This document shows, piece by piece, positions 1 through 12,779 of a stretch of 64,000 nt of DNA. Every line of letters begins with the position of its first letter. Position 1 is the first letter of the stretch. Location of the stretch: the NCBI RefSeq assembly GCF_000003815.2, contig NC_049990.1:14344533-14408532 (forward strand), read 5' to 3'. Both the position numbers and the translations under genes were made by a program. The notes beneath the pieces were generated by a model that had not been told where the DNA came from, made no database searches, and saw nothing but the letters and a program-made list of their open reading frames with translations. Source of the DNA: Branchiostoma floridae. Its lineage: Eukaryota; Chordata; Leptocardii; Amphioxiformes; Branchiostomatidae.

Positions 1-966
1 AACACATCTAAACTGTAATACATTATAACTTGTCCAAAGAATTGGTTCATAAACAACGTTCTCTTATGTCTTAAAACCGAGTTGAAGCCACAGACGAACC
101 CAAAATTCATTGCCAAATAACAATACCTTTAGATCAACAGGACTGATGCGCGCAAGTAACGCCGCGCATTTAGCGGGCCAGGAGAGTCACTATTTTGTCT
201 AAACCAAGCCGCAGATCAAGTTTTACACCTGGTTGCTCAGCTTGCCATGCTCTCTTAATTTTGGACAAGGGAGCCACCTACCACAAAGAAAAGAAGGAAG
301 CAACCCAATCAGTACATAAAGTGGAGAAAGACTTTGGCAAAGCAGAAACTAATACGGTCCCGGCAACACACAATGTATAACCAAGAATACAAAACAGATA
401 TCGAGCAAGTGAGAAGTGAAGGGTATGGAATAAGAAGGCGGGGAGTGTTGAAGCAACTGTGTCTTTGACTTCACCATCCCCGTCACCCTGAATAAATAAT
501 TATAAAAGATACCAGACAAGGCAAAAATTAATTTTCTGTGAGTTTTCTGAGTGAGTGAGCTTCCTGAATAAGTGAGTGTGTGTGTGTGTTTGTTTGTGTC
601 CTGCAAACAATCAACGTGGTATTAAAACAGTAGTGCAGATGATGACTGCCTCAACTAATGCTTCATTACAAAACTGGGAAAAGAACATCCTAACCTCCTT
701 GGTTAGAAGAGAAGTTTCCACATCATCAGACAAAAGGACACTCTGGTGTCCAACTCCTGCACAGGTAAATTTGAGTTGAACCCTCATTTGCTTCGCCTAT
801 GTTCACGCCATGGTGTGTTTTTCCTTGAGAATGGCAGCAGAGTGGCCTGGGTAGTACTAGGAAAAGTTGCAGCGGACAAGGGTAGCCCGAGTTGGCGGGA
901 GGCAGGCAGCCAGGACAATGAAATCTAGAGTTCATGTAGGTACTGTTGCCCCAATGAAGGTAGAGA

Positions 967-1021
967 GGAGGTGTGTGTGTGTGTGTATGTGTGTGTGTGT
1001 GGAGGGTAGGGGGGGGGGGGG
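967..1021. repeat. (GT)n microsatellite followed by a G tract
   Basis: An alternating GT run, broken once by an A, passes into a run of more than ten G residues. A shorter GT run lies near 570-597. These are simple-sequence repeats, and the short open frames across them are compositional. Confidence 0.85.
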
Positions 1022-2989
1022 TGTAAGGAAGAATACTTCCCGTACCTGTTCCTAAGCCTAGGGTTGCCCTTGTGAGGAGTAGATGTAACTGATGTATCCT
1101 ATAAGAGGAGTGAGGAGTAGATATGAGTTATGAAACCTGTAAGAATAGTAAACGGTAAAGGTGTTTTAGATGTAGTGAAAAACATATCTAAGTGATATAA
1201 GCAGTAACAGAAGTGATTTGAATGATGTAATTCTGTACGAACTGTGTGGAGGGGGAGTAAATGTGAGTACTATCAAAGGCTTAGCTTTATTGGAAAAGTA
1301 TCAGTGGCCTCTTTCCTTCATCAATTTTAAGGTAGAGATATGTGCTATAGTAGCAACTAGTGAATATATTAAGGTGTGCAAATTGTAGAAAATTGTAATT
1401 TATACTTGTGGTTTCCTCGGTGATGAAAATAAAGTTGTAGAAGCACATGGTAAGACTGTGATAGTAACACTTTTCCCTTCTGGAAAAGGCGAACCTAAAA
1501 TTTTCTATTCAGACAGACCATGTTTCTCAGCATGTGCACATTGTACGAAGCCATCTACGTTTTAATCAAGGAGTATAGACATCTAAGGGATGGAATGAAG
1601 CACCTAGGCATTGGGTAACTGATAATACCAAACTTTCTAGTACAGCATGTGTGCCATTTCTGTAATTGTAAGTTTAAACAGTTACAGTCCAAAACATCTT
1701 ATTTCGTTTCTATTTCTTTAATGGACATCCACAGAAACTCCCTCAAAAAGTGCTAAAAAATAAATTGTATTTATAGGTTTAGTTTATGTCAAAACATATA
1801 TAATTTAAAAAAACTTCAGTTGATGATAAGATGTCCTATATTACCGCCTTTTCAGACATTGCAGGTTCTAGCACTTTGTCAAATTTTGCTTTATTTTGTA
1901 CGTTTTACTATTACCAGTTTTCTCATTTTTCAAACGATTTCACACATTGCTGTAAGGTAAATAAGTCCTGTAAAAGACGACGATTAATCTTAAATTGAAA
2001 AAGAATAAGCTTTACAATTGGCCGACTCAAATTTTTGAGGTTTCGCGTATCAACATGAAGAACTTGGAATCCTGTAAAAGATATAGAAACTAAAAAATAA
2101 TGTTGAATCAGATGTAAACAAAAGATCACAATTTGCTTTGCACCAAGTTTCCTGTAAGGTAGGTGAAATGTTCTTTGAGAACAATTCTTTACTCCTTATT
2201 GATGCCTTAAGTTAAGTTTTTTTTTAGAAACGATTCAAATTCTGAATTTAACAGAAAGAATAGTGTGGTGAAGCTTGTGAATTCTCGTTTGAGCTAAATG
2301 GCTACTAGTTAGACTTACAATTGATCTTGGAACCTTTTCAATTCAGGAAAGTTCAAGTAAATCAAACAAATTAAGTTTATTTTTATACTGTAACTGGACA
2401 GTGATTTAACTAAACCACTTCATTTGGCAACAGTCAACCTCCCTGTTTGCCAGGTAACAGTAAGACTTGTGTTTCAGCTACTTTCTCCTCTTTGGTTCAA
2501 TGATTGCCTATAGAATAAACCAAGGGTTTGAGGAAGGTTTATCAAAAGATGACACTGAAGTCTAATTGTATGAAAAAAAATTAACTCAGATCTATTAAAC
2601 TCTACAGATATGTAATGTTAATTGTTCTTAATATAGTGTAATAACATGAATACTATACCACTAACTATTGCCCATGCCAAACAATTCATGCATTTGGTGA
2701 GATTAATGATACACAATCATGTTGTTTTAGGCATATGGTAATTGATATTTTCATACCATTTCTGGGTGTTGTGTCAGCCATCAATGCATTGAATGAGCTT
2801 TAATCTTTGATATCATTGGCAAATTCTGTAATGCAAAAGCAATATAGAGAAGAAAAGTCTAACAGTTCCTTAGACTTAGACTTGATGTCTGCAGGAGGCT
2901 GCAAGAACGACTCAGAAGAAAACAACAGACTGGAAAATGGAATTCTGAGGTAAGAACAACCGCATTCTACTGACCTCTGTCCTTCACTC

Positions 2990-3271
2990 ACGCAAAATTA
3001 CCTGCACCGGACAAATTTTACCTGCACCTCCCTGAACTTAGAAAGTATGGATCATACTGAACTTATTCAGGAATCATTGATTTTTTAAAGACTTTATAGG
3101 TTGTAACAGTCAATGCAGCTAATGCACCTACTGTATATAATAGGACATCTATGTACAAAACCTAGTACATAGACAAGTGCAGGTTAGGTTCAAGTAGACA
3201 CCAGAAATATCTTCACAGGTCCAGTTTTACCTGCACTAACCTGCATATGCAGCTGGTATTTCGAGCCCTGC
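2990..3271. repeat. Partial copy of the GCAGGGCTCGAAATAC-ended element
   Basis: The stretch is rich in ACCTGCAC-like words and ends at 3256-3271 with the reverse complement of GCAGGGCTCGAAATAC. The same terminus forms both ends of the foldback element at 50831-51563. I see no matching left terminus, so this copy looks truncated or diverged. Confidence 0.5.
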
Positions 3272-3835
3272 TTAAGACATACCTAGATGATACCGGAAAG
3301 AATTTTGTTACGATATTAAATAGCATGTGTTCCTGCCATTGGGAAATGGTCTGTTCTTTGTGAACGCCCGGGCCCGCACAGTAATTCACAGCAGACAAGA
3401 CAGAAGGAAAGCCACAAAACCAAACAAATGTAAGGGATCAATAGGCGGTGCCAAAGACACCTTAAGCAATAAATAAGCTACCTGTATAAGAAATGATATG
3501 TGGTACATTTGGTATATTTAGCAATTATTCCGATATCAAGACGAAAGCATGACAACGCGAGCTTCTAAGGACCAAAATGGCAAGGCTGCATTGGGCTAAC
3601 GCATTCTATCTTGAGCAATAACATATCAGGTTCCTAGCTCCCCCGCTCTGCCTAAACCCCACGTGACCTTTTGTTATTGTTTGAAAAGCATACCCCATAA
3701 CAGTTCAAGATTAATGTAATTTTTCAATGAAGCCCCCTTTTAAATTTACATAAAAATGTAAGTGATATATACTTTTATACAGTTGGTTGTGAATACAAAT
3801 GGACTTTAACAACTTAGCGTAACATTTTTGAAAAT

Positions 3836-4018
3836 CTCTCGGAACCAATCTGCATGCAAAATTGGGGTGATTGACAGATACTTTCCCGCCATTATGATTA
3901 TATATATATATATATAAACTATTTAGGAGCTTTCTCTCGGAACCAATCTGCATACAAAATTGGGGTGATTGACAGATAGTTTCCCGCCATTATGATTATA
4001 TATAAACTATTCAGGCGC
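3836..4018. repeat. Tandem duplication, two units of about 98 and 85 bp
   Basis: Two near-identical units begin with CTCTCGGAACCAATC at 3836 and 3934. They differ mainly in the length of an internal TA run. A diverged reverse-complement copy of the core (GATTGACAGATA plus CCCGCCATTAT) lies at about 13240-13300, so the unit belongs to a dispersed family. Confidence 0.75.
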
Positions 4019-4675
4019 TTTCGCTTCGGGTTAAGTTATCGAGGTCCTTTTTAGCTCGTTCTCTTTCTTGATTTGATTAAAACTTTCTTGGACTTCTTTA
4101 TGTTATCACTTTTTTTCCCTCTTGGTATAAATTCGTATTAGCATTTCTCTTTAGCAATAGGATTGAAGACGGATTTCCAAATACATGGATGAAAATGGCA
4201 CATAGACTCTTCCTTCATCTCCTCGGGCAACCTCCTCGAGTAATCTGCCGTGTAGTTTTTTTTTAGTTTTTTTTTATCAAGCCTACCACAGCAGATACCA
4301 TGAAAAGGTATCTGTACACTTTGCTGGAATCCGTAGTATGCAATGTATACAGAAGGTAGCTATTAAACGCTGCACGACCAAAGAGGGGAAAAGCCAGCTT
4401 TTTTTGTCTATCTCAGTGTTTCCTTTCATCGAGGTACACAAACACACAACTGGGCATCGCCTAAAACAAAACCTCCCATTGACAGCTGAGAGTTTTAACT
4501 AAATGTGGTGTGTTTTGAAACGCTTATTTACCATCTCTACGTGGACGCGTACGTGCAGAATACTGCTTGAACTTTTATGCTTTTTAGGCGTCATAAGTGA
4601 CCTATTTATGCCTGAAATTTGTGCATCTACCAATAGCTAAGTGTTTAGCCGAAAAGTGAGTAAGTTACGGATGCC

Positions 4676-4745
4676 CCCGCCCACGCCCCCCCCCCCCGCC
4701 ATTACCCCAGGTCAACCCCCGCTGACATCCCCTCCGGTCACCCCG
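4676..4745. repeat. C-rich low-complexity tract
   Basis: A run of twelve or so C residues is embedded in a CCCC-rich stretch. It is low-complexity sequence with no coding signal. Confidence 0.7.
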
Positions 4746-5245
4746 GCCGCTGCAGGATTGAAGGGTCATGATGATAAGGGACACGTTAAAAAGCTGGGGC
4801 AGGTGGGTGCTGCATAATAAAAGTGGCAGTGTAGGCGACATGGGAAACGGCTATATGTTTCTCGGATAGGGGAGGGTTAACCTAAGAAAGGCATGACTGA
4901 TTGCCGATGCAGAGGGTTAAAGTTGAAATGTGGTGGGCCCTGTAAAAAAAGGAGTCAACAACATTGGGCACATATGGATGGAAAGGTTGTTTGATTTATG
5001 TTAGAGAACATGCCCAAAAATGGATCATCATAGTGGTGAGTTACCCCCATCATTCTGTTTATCATTTAAAAAAAATCTTGTCCTTTCTGCATTTTCCGAA
5101 ATGTAAGTCATGTTCCCTCCAGGCCTTGTCTCTCCCACAGTTCTCTTCCTGGAACTCCCGTTGCTAGTCTTATGTGCCATTGTTGTTTACAGTCCTGCAA
5201 AGGTGCACTTCACTCTCATCCTCTTCCTTGTGGAACCCAAAACAG

Positions 5246-5625
5246 AATCAAGAGAATGATAGCGAAAGGAAAGACGAAGAGAAGGAAGGATGTCGAGAAG
5301 AAAGATGACGAGAGCACGGATGACGATAGGAAGAAGGCAAACCTCTCGACGGCGGTTCTGAGAAAAATTCAACACCCATTGGCAACTGAATGGAGTGTAT
5401 GGTTTATCAGACAAAATATTACAGAGTCCTGGTCCGAACGCATACAAATAATCAATTACAGCTTCCGTACCATTGAAACGTTCTGGGAAACATACAATCA
5501 CCTTTGCATACCATCTGTTCTGCCGAAAGGGTCGGGTACTGCCTCTTAAAAAGGGGGATATTCCCAAGTTATGAAGATGCTACAAATACATGTACAGTTG
5601 GGGGCAAATGGGTCATTATATATCG
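5246..5625 (+). pseudogene. eIF4E-family cap-binding protein exon, frameshifted
   Basis: The frame entering at 5246, after a pyrimidine-rich tract ending in CAG, encodes a Lys/Asp-rich lead and then a segment that looks like the eIF4E core. HPL is followed by a W-x-x-W motif (EWSVW), then SWSERI, then a TFWETYNH block matching the family's FWxxYNH signature. The next block (YCLLKRGIFPSYED, then GGKWVI) is the usual SLFKxGIxPMWED...GGxW segment, but it is read one frame over, so an indel lies near 5540. The family's conserved PMWED tryptophan, which stacks on the cap, is replaced by tyrosine. A GT donor-like site follows at 5626 near the usual exon boundary after GGxW. I could not find the C-terminal third. 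It is either a decayed exon of an eIF4E/4EHP-type gene or a partial duplicate. Family call by motif memory only. Confidence 0.6.
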
Positions 5626-6053
5626 GTTAAGTGAAATAAAAAATCACATAATGGACCAGCACTGGATGTTTTCACAGTTAAACGTTGATCGGGGTGGGGG
5701 GGGGGGGCTGGATCTACGACAATTTCTACACATGTTTGCGGGGGGATTGTTAACAACATATGTTGTGGGGGGGGAAATTTTGTCGTGTCAATAAAGATTG
5801 TTATATAATTAGATCTTTGCAAAGTTACATCTTCAACCCAGTCGTCATTTCGTCTTTTTTGTGTCAAATCATATTTTCTTACTACATTTGCATTTGCATA
5901 TTCGGGGAATCCCCCTTTTAAAACATTTGCATAATTTAGAACACCTTATAAAGAAACATTTGCATAATAGTATAAAAAAAAGAAAATGGTGTTGAGCTAC
6001 ATCGCGTAAAACAACTGAGTGGCGCCAAGTTTCAACGGTCACTTTTCGTCAAC

Positions 6054-6327
6054 ATGGCGTCTGCATCTGCATGCCAGGACATCGATCCTACCAAAGTTGA
6101 TCCTACAAAGATTCCAAGTACTTCTTTCAGTGAGGATGTCGAAACGTGGCCCTCGGTTAGCTACCCGTACATTGTGAATGGCTATTTTCTCACCAAATCC
6201 ATTGTATTCATTAGAACAGATGAAGGCCTACAAGAGCCTTGACGCTCATAACCAGTTCACCTCAGGATGGGTCCACAATGTCCGGGTAGCCTATCCTACG
6301 GGGGATACAGCAGTCATCACCGGGTGG
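6054..6327 (+). pseudogene. First exon of a SWIM/YqaJ-type transposon-like family, frameshifted
   Basis: An ATG at 6054 starts MASASACQDIDPTK, followed by a WPSVSYPYIVN block. The frame breaks near 6215. The downstream frame continues with AYKSLDAHNQFTSGWVHNV and an ITG end just before a strong donor (GTAAGTG at 6328). The WPSVxYPxI...AYKSLxAxNxFxxGWVxxV pattern is what I recall from multi-copy metazoan proteins that carry a SWIM zinc finger and a YqaJ-like nuclease domain. No SWIM or nuclease exon is visible immediately downstream. YqaJ-like pieces do occur at 38.2-40.1 and 44.5-44.9 kb but are too far and too broken to be the same gene. Assignment rests on remembered family patterns. Confidence 0.5.
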
Positions 6328-6329
6328 GT

Positions 6330-9300
6330 AAGTGAGTGAGTGATACCTAGATGATAGAATTTGGTATGAGTTTTATAGGTCTGACCACGTCATGACCATA
6401 AAAATTTAATGAATAACATACCACTAAGTTGTTATCAAATCAGTTAATCTTTGTATGTAAGAATTTAGATTATTTACCCTTTTTCAATAAGTTCATGTGT
6501 TTGATTTTGACACTTTCAATTAGCCCCATTGGCATAAATTTATGAATTGAAAATTCACAAGTGTCCTAATTGGTTTACAAATAAACAGCTAAACCTAAAA
6601 AAAAGTACACTTTACAGTTCACAAAGGATAATGTTTAAGGTGCTGTAAACGTATATACACATGACAAATAAACCAAAGTATTAAACTACATGCACCAACG
6701 TGATTACGGCACATACAACAGCCGAACAGCGACAATAGTCTGAAGCCTTGCAAGTCAGAATTAGGTTATAATTTGTATACCTGAGAAATGATACGATCGT
6801 GCACGATTAGTCAAAATCGCGTCCAACTGTCCAGACACAAAAAAAAATCATCCATTAGTGTGCCTGCCATAGGATTCTCGAAATGTTCCAAAAACACATA
6901 AAATTTTCGATATTATCACGTTATCCATGACCGGGTCAACATGCAGACTAAGCTGGCTTCAGTTACCCGAAACGTTTATTTCCTGTCTGCTAACTTGTTA
7001 CTACTAATTGTTCCAACATATCAGAGTGGACCTAATAGAATGTGGTTTTACTTGACAGCTGTTCAGTGCGGTGCACAGGTGTACATATTTTACACTTTCA
7101 GATTGTGTATGCCGACCTGGGGCGACAATTTGGCCTCCCAAACCACGATCGTCGTGGCGAAATTTGTAACAGACTTCCTGATTGAAAGAAAAGTGGACAT
7201 TTCAAGGTTTGTATTGTTCAGAAAGAACCCCAGCAAAGCGCGTAGATCACTGCAAAAGATGTATTCTGGATCAGTGTCCCCATAACATGACCAAACAGTC
7301 AGGAGAAAGAAGCCGTCGACTTGATGATCTAGGATGGGAAGCTATCTGTGGGTGAAGAAGTAGCCCCTTGTTCGTACAAGAAGGTGGCTATAGAAGATGG
7401 CGAAGTAGTGTGCTCAACGACAAATCTCTATTCAGCGAATTGCAGGAGAGATGTATGGAAAACCGTGGGGTGAAATGATTTTATCTCCAATAGAAAAAAA
7501 AAGCCGTATATAATGGAAGTCATAAAAGACAAATGTTCTGAATTCGTGATGTACACAGACTCGCACGGAACCTTCTTTGGAATGAAATATCCTAAGACCT
7601 GTTTGCGCAATTGTCATTTTGTTAGCATTATGGGTACTATATATTTAAAGGCGAGAAACTGTAAAACGAGGACTGGGATGACCATAAGTATATGATGTCA
7701 TCAAACTGTACAGCAATCGGAATCAAAAATGTTGTAGAACTTTGATTCAGAACTATTCATTGGAAACTCAAGTTACTATCAGAAGGCTGACAGTTATAAT
7801 AATGAACATGGCTACGATCGGACGAGAAGAATATTCAAAGGCGAGAGGACGGTCAACAATGGAGAAGACGAAAACATTTAAAGGTAATTTTTATTCAATC
7901 TCACTAAAACAGTACCCTTCATAATAATCCATAAGAACAAAAATAGCATAATCATTATTATATTAGACACCATTATGTAATCCAATGGAATTTTGTATAC
8001 CATATTGATTCCCATTTTTTATTAACAAGTTTTAATATGTTAATGATGGTAACTTAGCAAAGTATTGATAGTTTATGAAAGTGCTTGTATGAACGAATTT
8101 GTTTAACAAATAATACATGCGATAATACATGCGATACATGAGGCATTTTTTTTTAAATTTCCGTCAAAACTTTGCAGCGTAATTAAGATATTTGTTTATA
8201 ATTAAAAAATGAAATGTACATATATTTATTTACCGTTATAAAAATGAAAATTACTAAATTTAGTTTATCTGTTTGGACAAATACCATCAAATGAATTTAT
8301 GCTTTTCTTTTTATTTGCTTTGAGTGTACAGTTCTTTAAAACTTCTTTCTTTTCGTAACAAATTTCAGAGCTAGCCCTGTCGAAGAAATGTATAAGGCTC
8401 TAAAGACAGTCAGCATTGCGAAGGAAGGATTGTCAGCAGTTATGTTATAGGCTTAACTGTTATAAGGTGGTGATCATTCAAAACTGCTGATTGTATATGG
8501 TAGATTTTGTAACTACACCATCAACATAAGATTGCAACATCAGATTGCATGCAGATGCCCAGTCAGACTGCAGACTTTGGGCACAGGAAACATGCTGTCA
8601 TGCAGATTATTTTTGTATCTTCAGAGAGAGAACCCAGCAATGACCATAACTTCAAAGCATTGCCACAAGCAGCAATGTAGCACAGTATCGGCCCCATCTG
8701 CCGTTAATGACAATAGTCACCCACCTTTCACGGTTGCCTGAACTTGTCATACAAGCAGGTACTAATTATATAGTATGTTTCAGGTCCGCTACATCTCACG
8801 GCATCTCAGATACAGTACTGAAGTCGTGGTCGCAACAAAAATGGTGGACACCTCTGCACCGGGACAACATACGTACATTCTACAGAAGAAAACCCTCACG
8901 GGGGTTGCATTTTTATGAATGCAGTGAACTTTACTGTACTTTTTGATTATTAAAAAAATCGTGTTGGCGCTTATAGTTTGAAGAATCCAGTAGATGCTCA
9001 TATAACACAATTGGAGGGAGCTTTTAAATGTTAACGATAAAGGGAAGATAATTGGGGTGCTCAGATTCTAAATACCACTTTTCATAATTGATGAATTCCA
9101 TCAAAAGAACGATGAAATATTCATCGACCTGTCCTTGTCATGCTACAGACATGGACATCACAAACTTCATGGCTAGGTTCCGGACACTCTTCCCCAGGGC
9201 ATCTGTTCCAATAAAGATGCTGGAATCTTCTGGAATGCCATGTGGTAAACGATTAGGGAGAGAAAGTTCGAGTTACTGGGAGGCAGTGTGAAACGGGAGA

Positions 9301-12300
9301 TATAGCTTCATCACGCCAAGGTGCAGGCTGCAGCTGTACGAGGAGGGAGGGCGTATTTCTGTCCACACGAAATGTTGGTTGTCTGGAAAGAAGAACGTGC
9401 AATTCGCACTGGGAATAACGAAGGTCCATACGTTGATTTGTAGCGCCGACCTATCGGGGCCCACCAAAAGTAGCTTGCACAACCTTCCGACGGGGTTGTC
9501 CGGTCCACTCGCATCATTGACACAACAGGCCGTCAACAGGGCGCGATTGCGGAAGTCATGAAGCTGCGGGGACATCCGGTGGAAAAATGGCTAGCCAGTG
9601 GCCATAGCCGCAGCAACATATACTAACTTTATTTACTACTGTCATAAGGGGTTCCACTAGAAAGTAGTGCTAATCCCAGTAGGGAACAGGAAACATGCTG
9701 ATTGTTTTTAGTTTTGCAAACAAATTTGAAAAGGTTGGAGAGGCATCAACTTATCTGGAATCCCAACCTATTGGAACTGCACAAGAATGGTTAGCTCAAT
9801 AGCTGGGAAAGTTACAAAAAATGTATAGTTGTAAAGAGTCACCACTTGCTCAAAACCCTTGTTACTGACGGGTATTGACAGTTTTTTTTTTTTCAGAGGC
9901 GCAAAATCCGTGACACAAAACCTCCAGCCCGGCTTTAACATTCCTGACGAAAACACAGAGTCACTGCATCTAGGCTCGGAAAGGTACTGAAACTAAAGAA
10001 TGAATACAATACAATGTTCCTTACAAGCTTGTTGGGCACGAAATTAGCCCACAGTGTCTCCCTCACATATGGAAATGTCCACGAGGTTGATGCTAAAATG
10101 AAAGGGTATAACCCTACATGACTGTGTGCTTGTCACGATCCCTTAGAAAGAGAACCTTTAAGTTACGTCCAAATAAGTCACCCAACGATCATCGTCAGCA
10201 TTTAAGCAAGTTTATCAGAGTATCACAAGTGGCACATGGTAAATGGTGCAAGTACGGTTAGCGGTAAACACAGATCATGCACATAATCTCACCGTGTCAT
10301 ATTTTATCATATCAATGACATAAATGAGCTATTAAAACCAACGGAAACGAGTATAGTGAAAGAATCGTGATATTGCAGACAACAGTTTTTTTTAAACATC
10401 ATGTTGCAGATAAATTAATCCCATGATGGAATGTGCCACTTTCAGTTATTAAGATGCATCAAAACAAGACAAAAGGCTTTAAATGGTAAAAACGAAATGT
10501 TATAAGACTGAGAAAATAATATCGCAAAGCATAATTGTTTTCACCGACCGTTTGTCATTTTAAGCCATCTTTGTGGTAATTTTACGGAATATCTTAGACA
10601 AGATACACGTTAAAATATGGCAGACTCGTTCGGCGATTTTAATTTTCATTTCATAGTGAAGTCCCCTTTTTTTGCCAAACTTTTTTTAATCCAAGAATGC
10701 ACTGATTTTAGAGTTAAAAAATGTTTTCCATAAACCAATGCAATCACCATCATCATCATCCGTAAACCAATGCAATAAAGAAAAAAAAAAAGCTATGCCG
10801 GAAGACGCTAAAAGCAAAAACCCGCAGCCAAGTTTGAAGTGGGAAATGAAGTAAGACGCATGACCACTCGGTACATAGTAGATGATAATAAAGAACTTGA
10901 TACAGTCGACGAGGCTCACCATCATAGCTTCAGAAAGTTATCATCGTGTCAACATTGACATGGCCAAGCGTACATCTCTAGACTTTATGTAAGAAGGGTA
11001 ACGATTACATTTAGTAGACAGTTACATTCTGTCTGAAGGAGAAACTCAAGCAACAAGTCGAACTGGCTGCTCAGCAGTTACAACATCTTGTGACTGAGCA
11101 GAAACAGCAGAAAAAAAGCAGATCATGACAGCTGCAGAAGGTTGTTCGCATGTCTCTCATGAAACAAAATAAATTTGTCCTTGCTGTTTTGACTTGTTGA
11201 TATTTTGTACTAATAAGGTAATTAAGATCAGCTTTTGTAGCTAGTCTACTAACACGTATAATTATACATGTCATAAATGTAGATACAAGAAATCTGCATT
11301 GTAGGAAGTGTCAAATACCATGATTTTAGCAAACATCTATACTCCTATAACATAGTTTAAGACATTTTCTGTCAACAGTGAGCTGAAATGTTGGCTAAAC
11401 AATCCCCATTTTACCCCACAAATTCTTAATAAGTAATACAGTATAATCGTTAAACTCTTCCTGCTAACACTCAGCTGTTATGATTTCATGCTCATCATTG
11501 TGTTATATATTTCAAATAGATTAGGGAAGGTTTGCAGTCATGCTGCAGCATTGCTGTTTACGATTGAGGCCGCAAGAAGGCGGAGTTGAATAAGTTCTAA
11601 TTCAAAGAGAAGATTTGTTCTAAGCAGAACTTGAATTTGTAGAGGAAACAGCAGCATGACATTGAACAGTTACAGAATAAAGTTACCGAACTGCAATTTT
11701 TTTGGATCGAACATATTAAACACTCAGATGAAATGATGAGCTCTGGATGTCTCCATATAAGAACAGGGGTCATTTCGACATCTACCTTTCAACTCAGTGT
11801 GGTAGATGGTAAGCATCTATTTCCGCTTACCTTAGAACATAGAAGACGAAAGTTCCTTCAATTACTAGGTCAAAATGTAACGTTGTTTATAGCTTAAGCC
11901 TTTTCATAATTTGACAGTCCCTATTTCATAAGAACGGCATACAAATATAGCATGTACTCGGCATTGACGCTTTAAATAATATACAACTTGTCATTGACAA
12001 GTAAATATTCAATAGTTTTCAACATGTCAAGTAATTACATCACAATACAATAGGTCAAGTTTAGCTTGCACTGACTGTTATGTCTAGTTCGCACCGATAA
12101 TACTGGTTCCATTCTGTACTGATAAAGACGACAGATAGTCGCCAAAACGTCTACCCAAGAATTACAAGTTTGTGAGAGGAAGAAGACTTTGTTCGAGTAT
12201 TCAACTTTAGTTTGGTTTACAGCATCTCACCTCACACTGCAGACGTTTCATTACTCGTCTAGTGCCACACGACTGATCGAGAGTCTGTTGGTGACCTTGA

Positions 12301-12340
12301 AGGAAGGTTACCTGAAGCGCGGATACCTTGTTCTGAAAAT
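6330..12340. other. Unassigned DNA without a supported gene
   Basis: Open frames of 60-114 codons occur (for example 6941-7285 on the plus strand, with an N-terminal hydrophobic stretch, and 9273-9575 on the minus strand). None shows a motif I recognise or clear splice support. A splice-acceptor-like site with a short open frame lies near 8368. A Gln/Lys-rich stretch at 11040-11130 could be the remains of a coiled coil. This block probably contains decayed mobile DNA upstream of the pogo relic. Confidence 0.5.
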
Positions 12341-12772
12341 GGGGGTGAGGCCCCAACGAATGCCCTGTATGCCACCAACGAATCAGGGTACATCGAGAGC
12401 AACATCTATCTCAATTGGTTGAAGAAGTGTTTCAACAGGTACGCTTCTCAGAAAAGACCAGTCATCCTTCAAGATCAACACTCAACACATCTCACCACAG
12501 AGGCAATTGAGTTCGCTCTGCTGGGCATGCCACTTCAGTCATGTCTTTTCCTTAACCCGAAGGATGGAGGGGGGGTATTTTCGGCTCTAAAGACAAAGTT
12601 CGCTTATGTAGCCCAAAGTGTTTGCGTTGCTCGCCCAAAATTTTTCACGTCAAAATCATCGTTTCCGAAAATCTACAGCACTGTGTGTGAACATGCCTTG
12701 ACGAGGGTCGTAATCAAACGGGGATTTAGCAACACAGGTATCTTACCTGTTAATGAATACCTTATCGACTAA
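12341..12772 (+). pseudogene. Pogo/Tigger-type DDE transposase relic, C-terminal part
   Basis: The frame encodes SGYIESNIYLNWLKK, then RPVILQDQHSTHLTTEAIEFA, then a block where the family has its LCLPPHTTHxxQPLD motif, and near the end VIKRGFSNTGILPVN. These blocks in this order are the DDE_1 catalytic core of pogo-like transposases. The second catalytic Asp region reads LQDQHSTH instead of LLDGHSSH. The downstream LPPHT...QPLD block has degenerated to LNPKDGGGVFSALK, so it should be inactive. The N-terminal HTH and first Asp region were not found, and termini were not identified. A second relic of the same superfamily lies on the minus strand at 36257-36598. Confidence 0.7.
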
Positions 12773-12779
12773 AAATGAA

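Larger units (their letters stand above)
1..5170. other. Non-coding stretch with simple repeats
   Basis: No open frame here is long or recognisable enough to call a gene; all are short and lack family motifs. Visible structure is limited to GT microsatellites near 570-597 and 967-1021, a tandem duplication at 3836-4018, a C-rich tract at 4676-4745 and one end of a dispersed element at 3256-3271. Intronic or intergenic DNA is equally possible. Confidence 0.6.
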
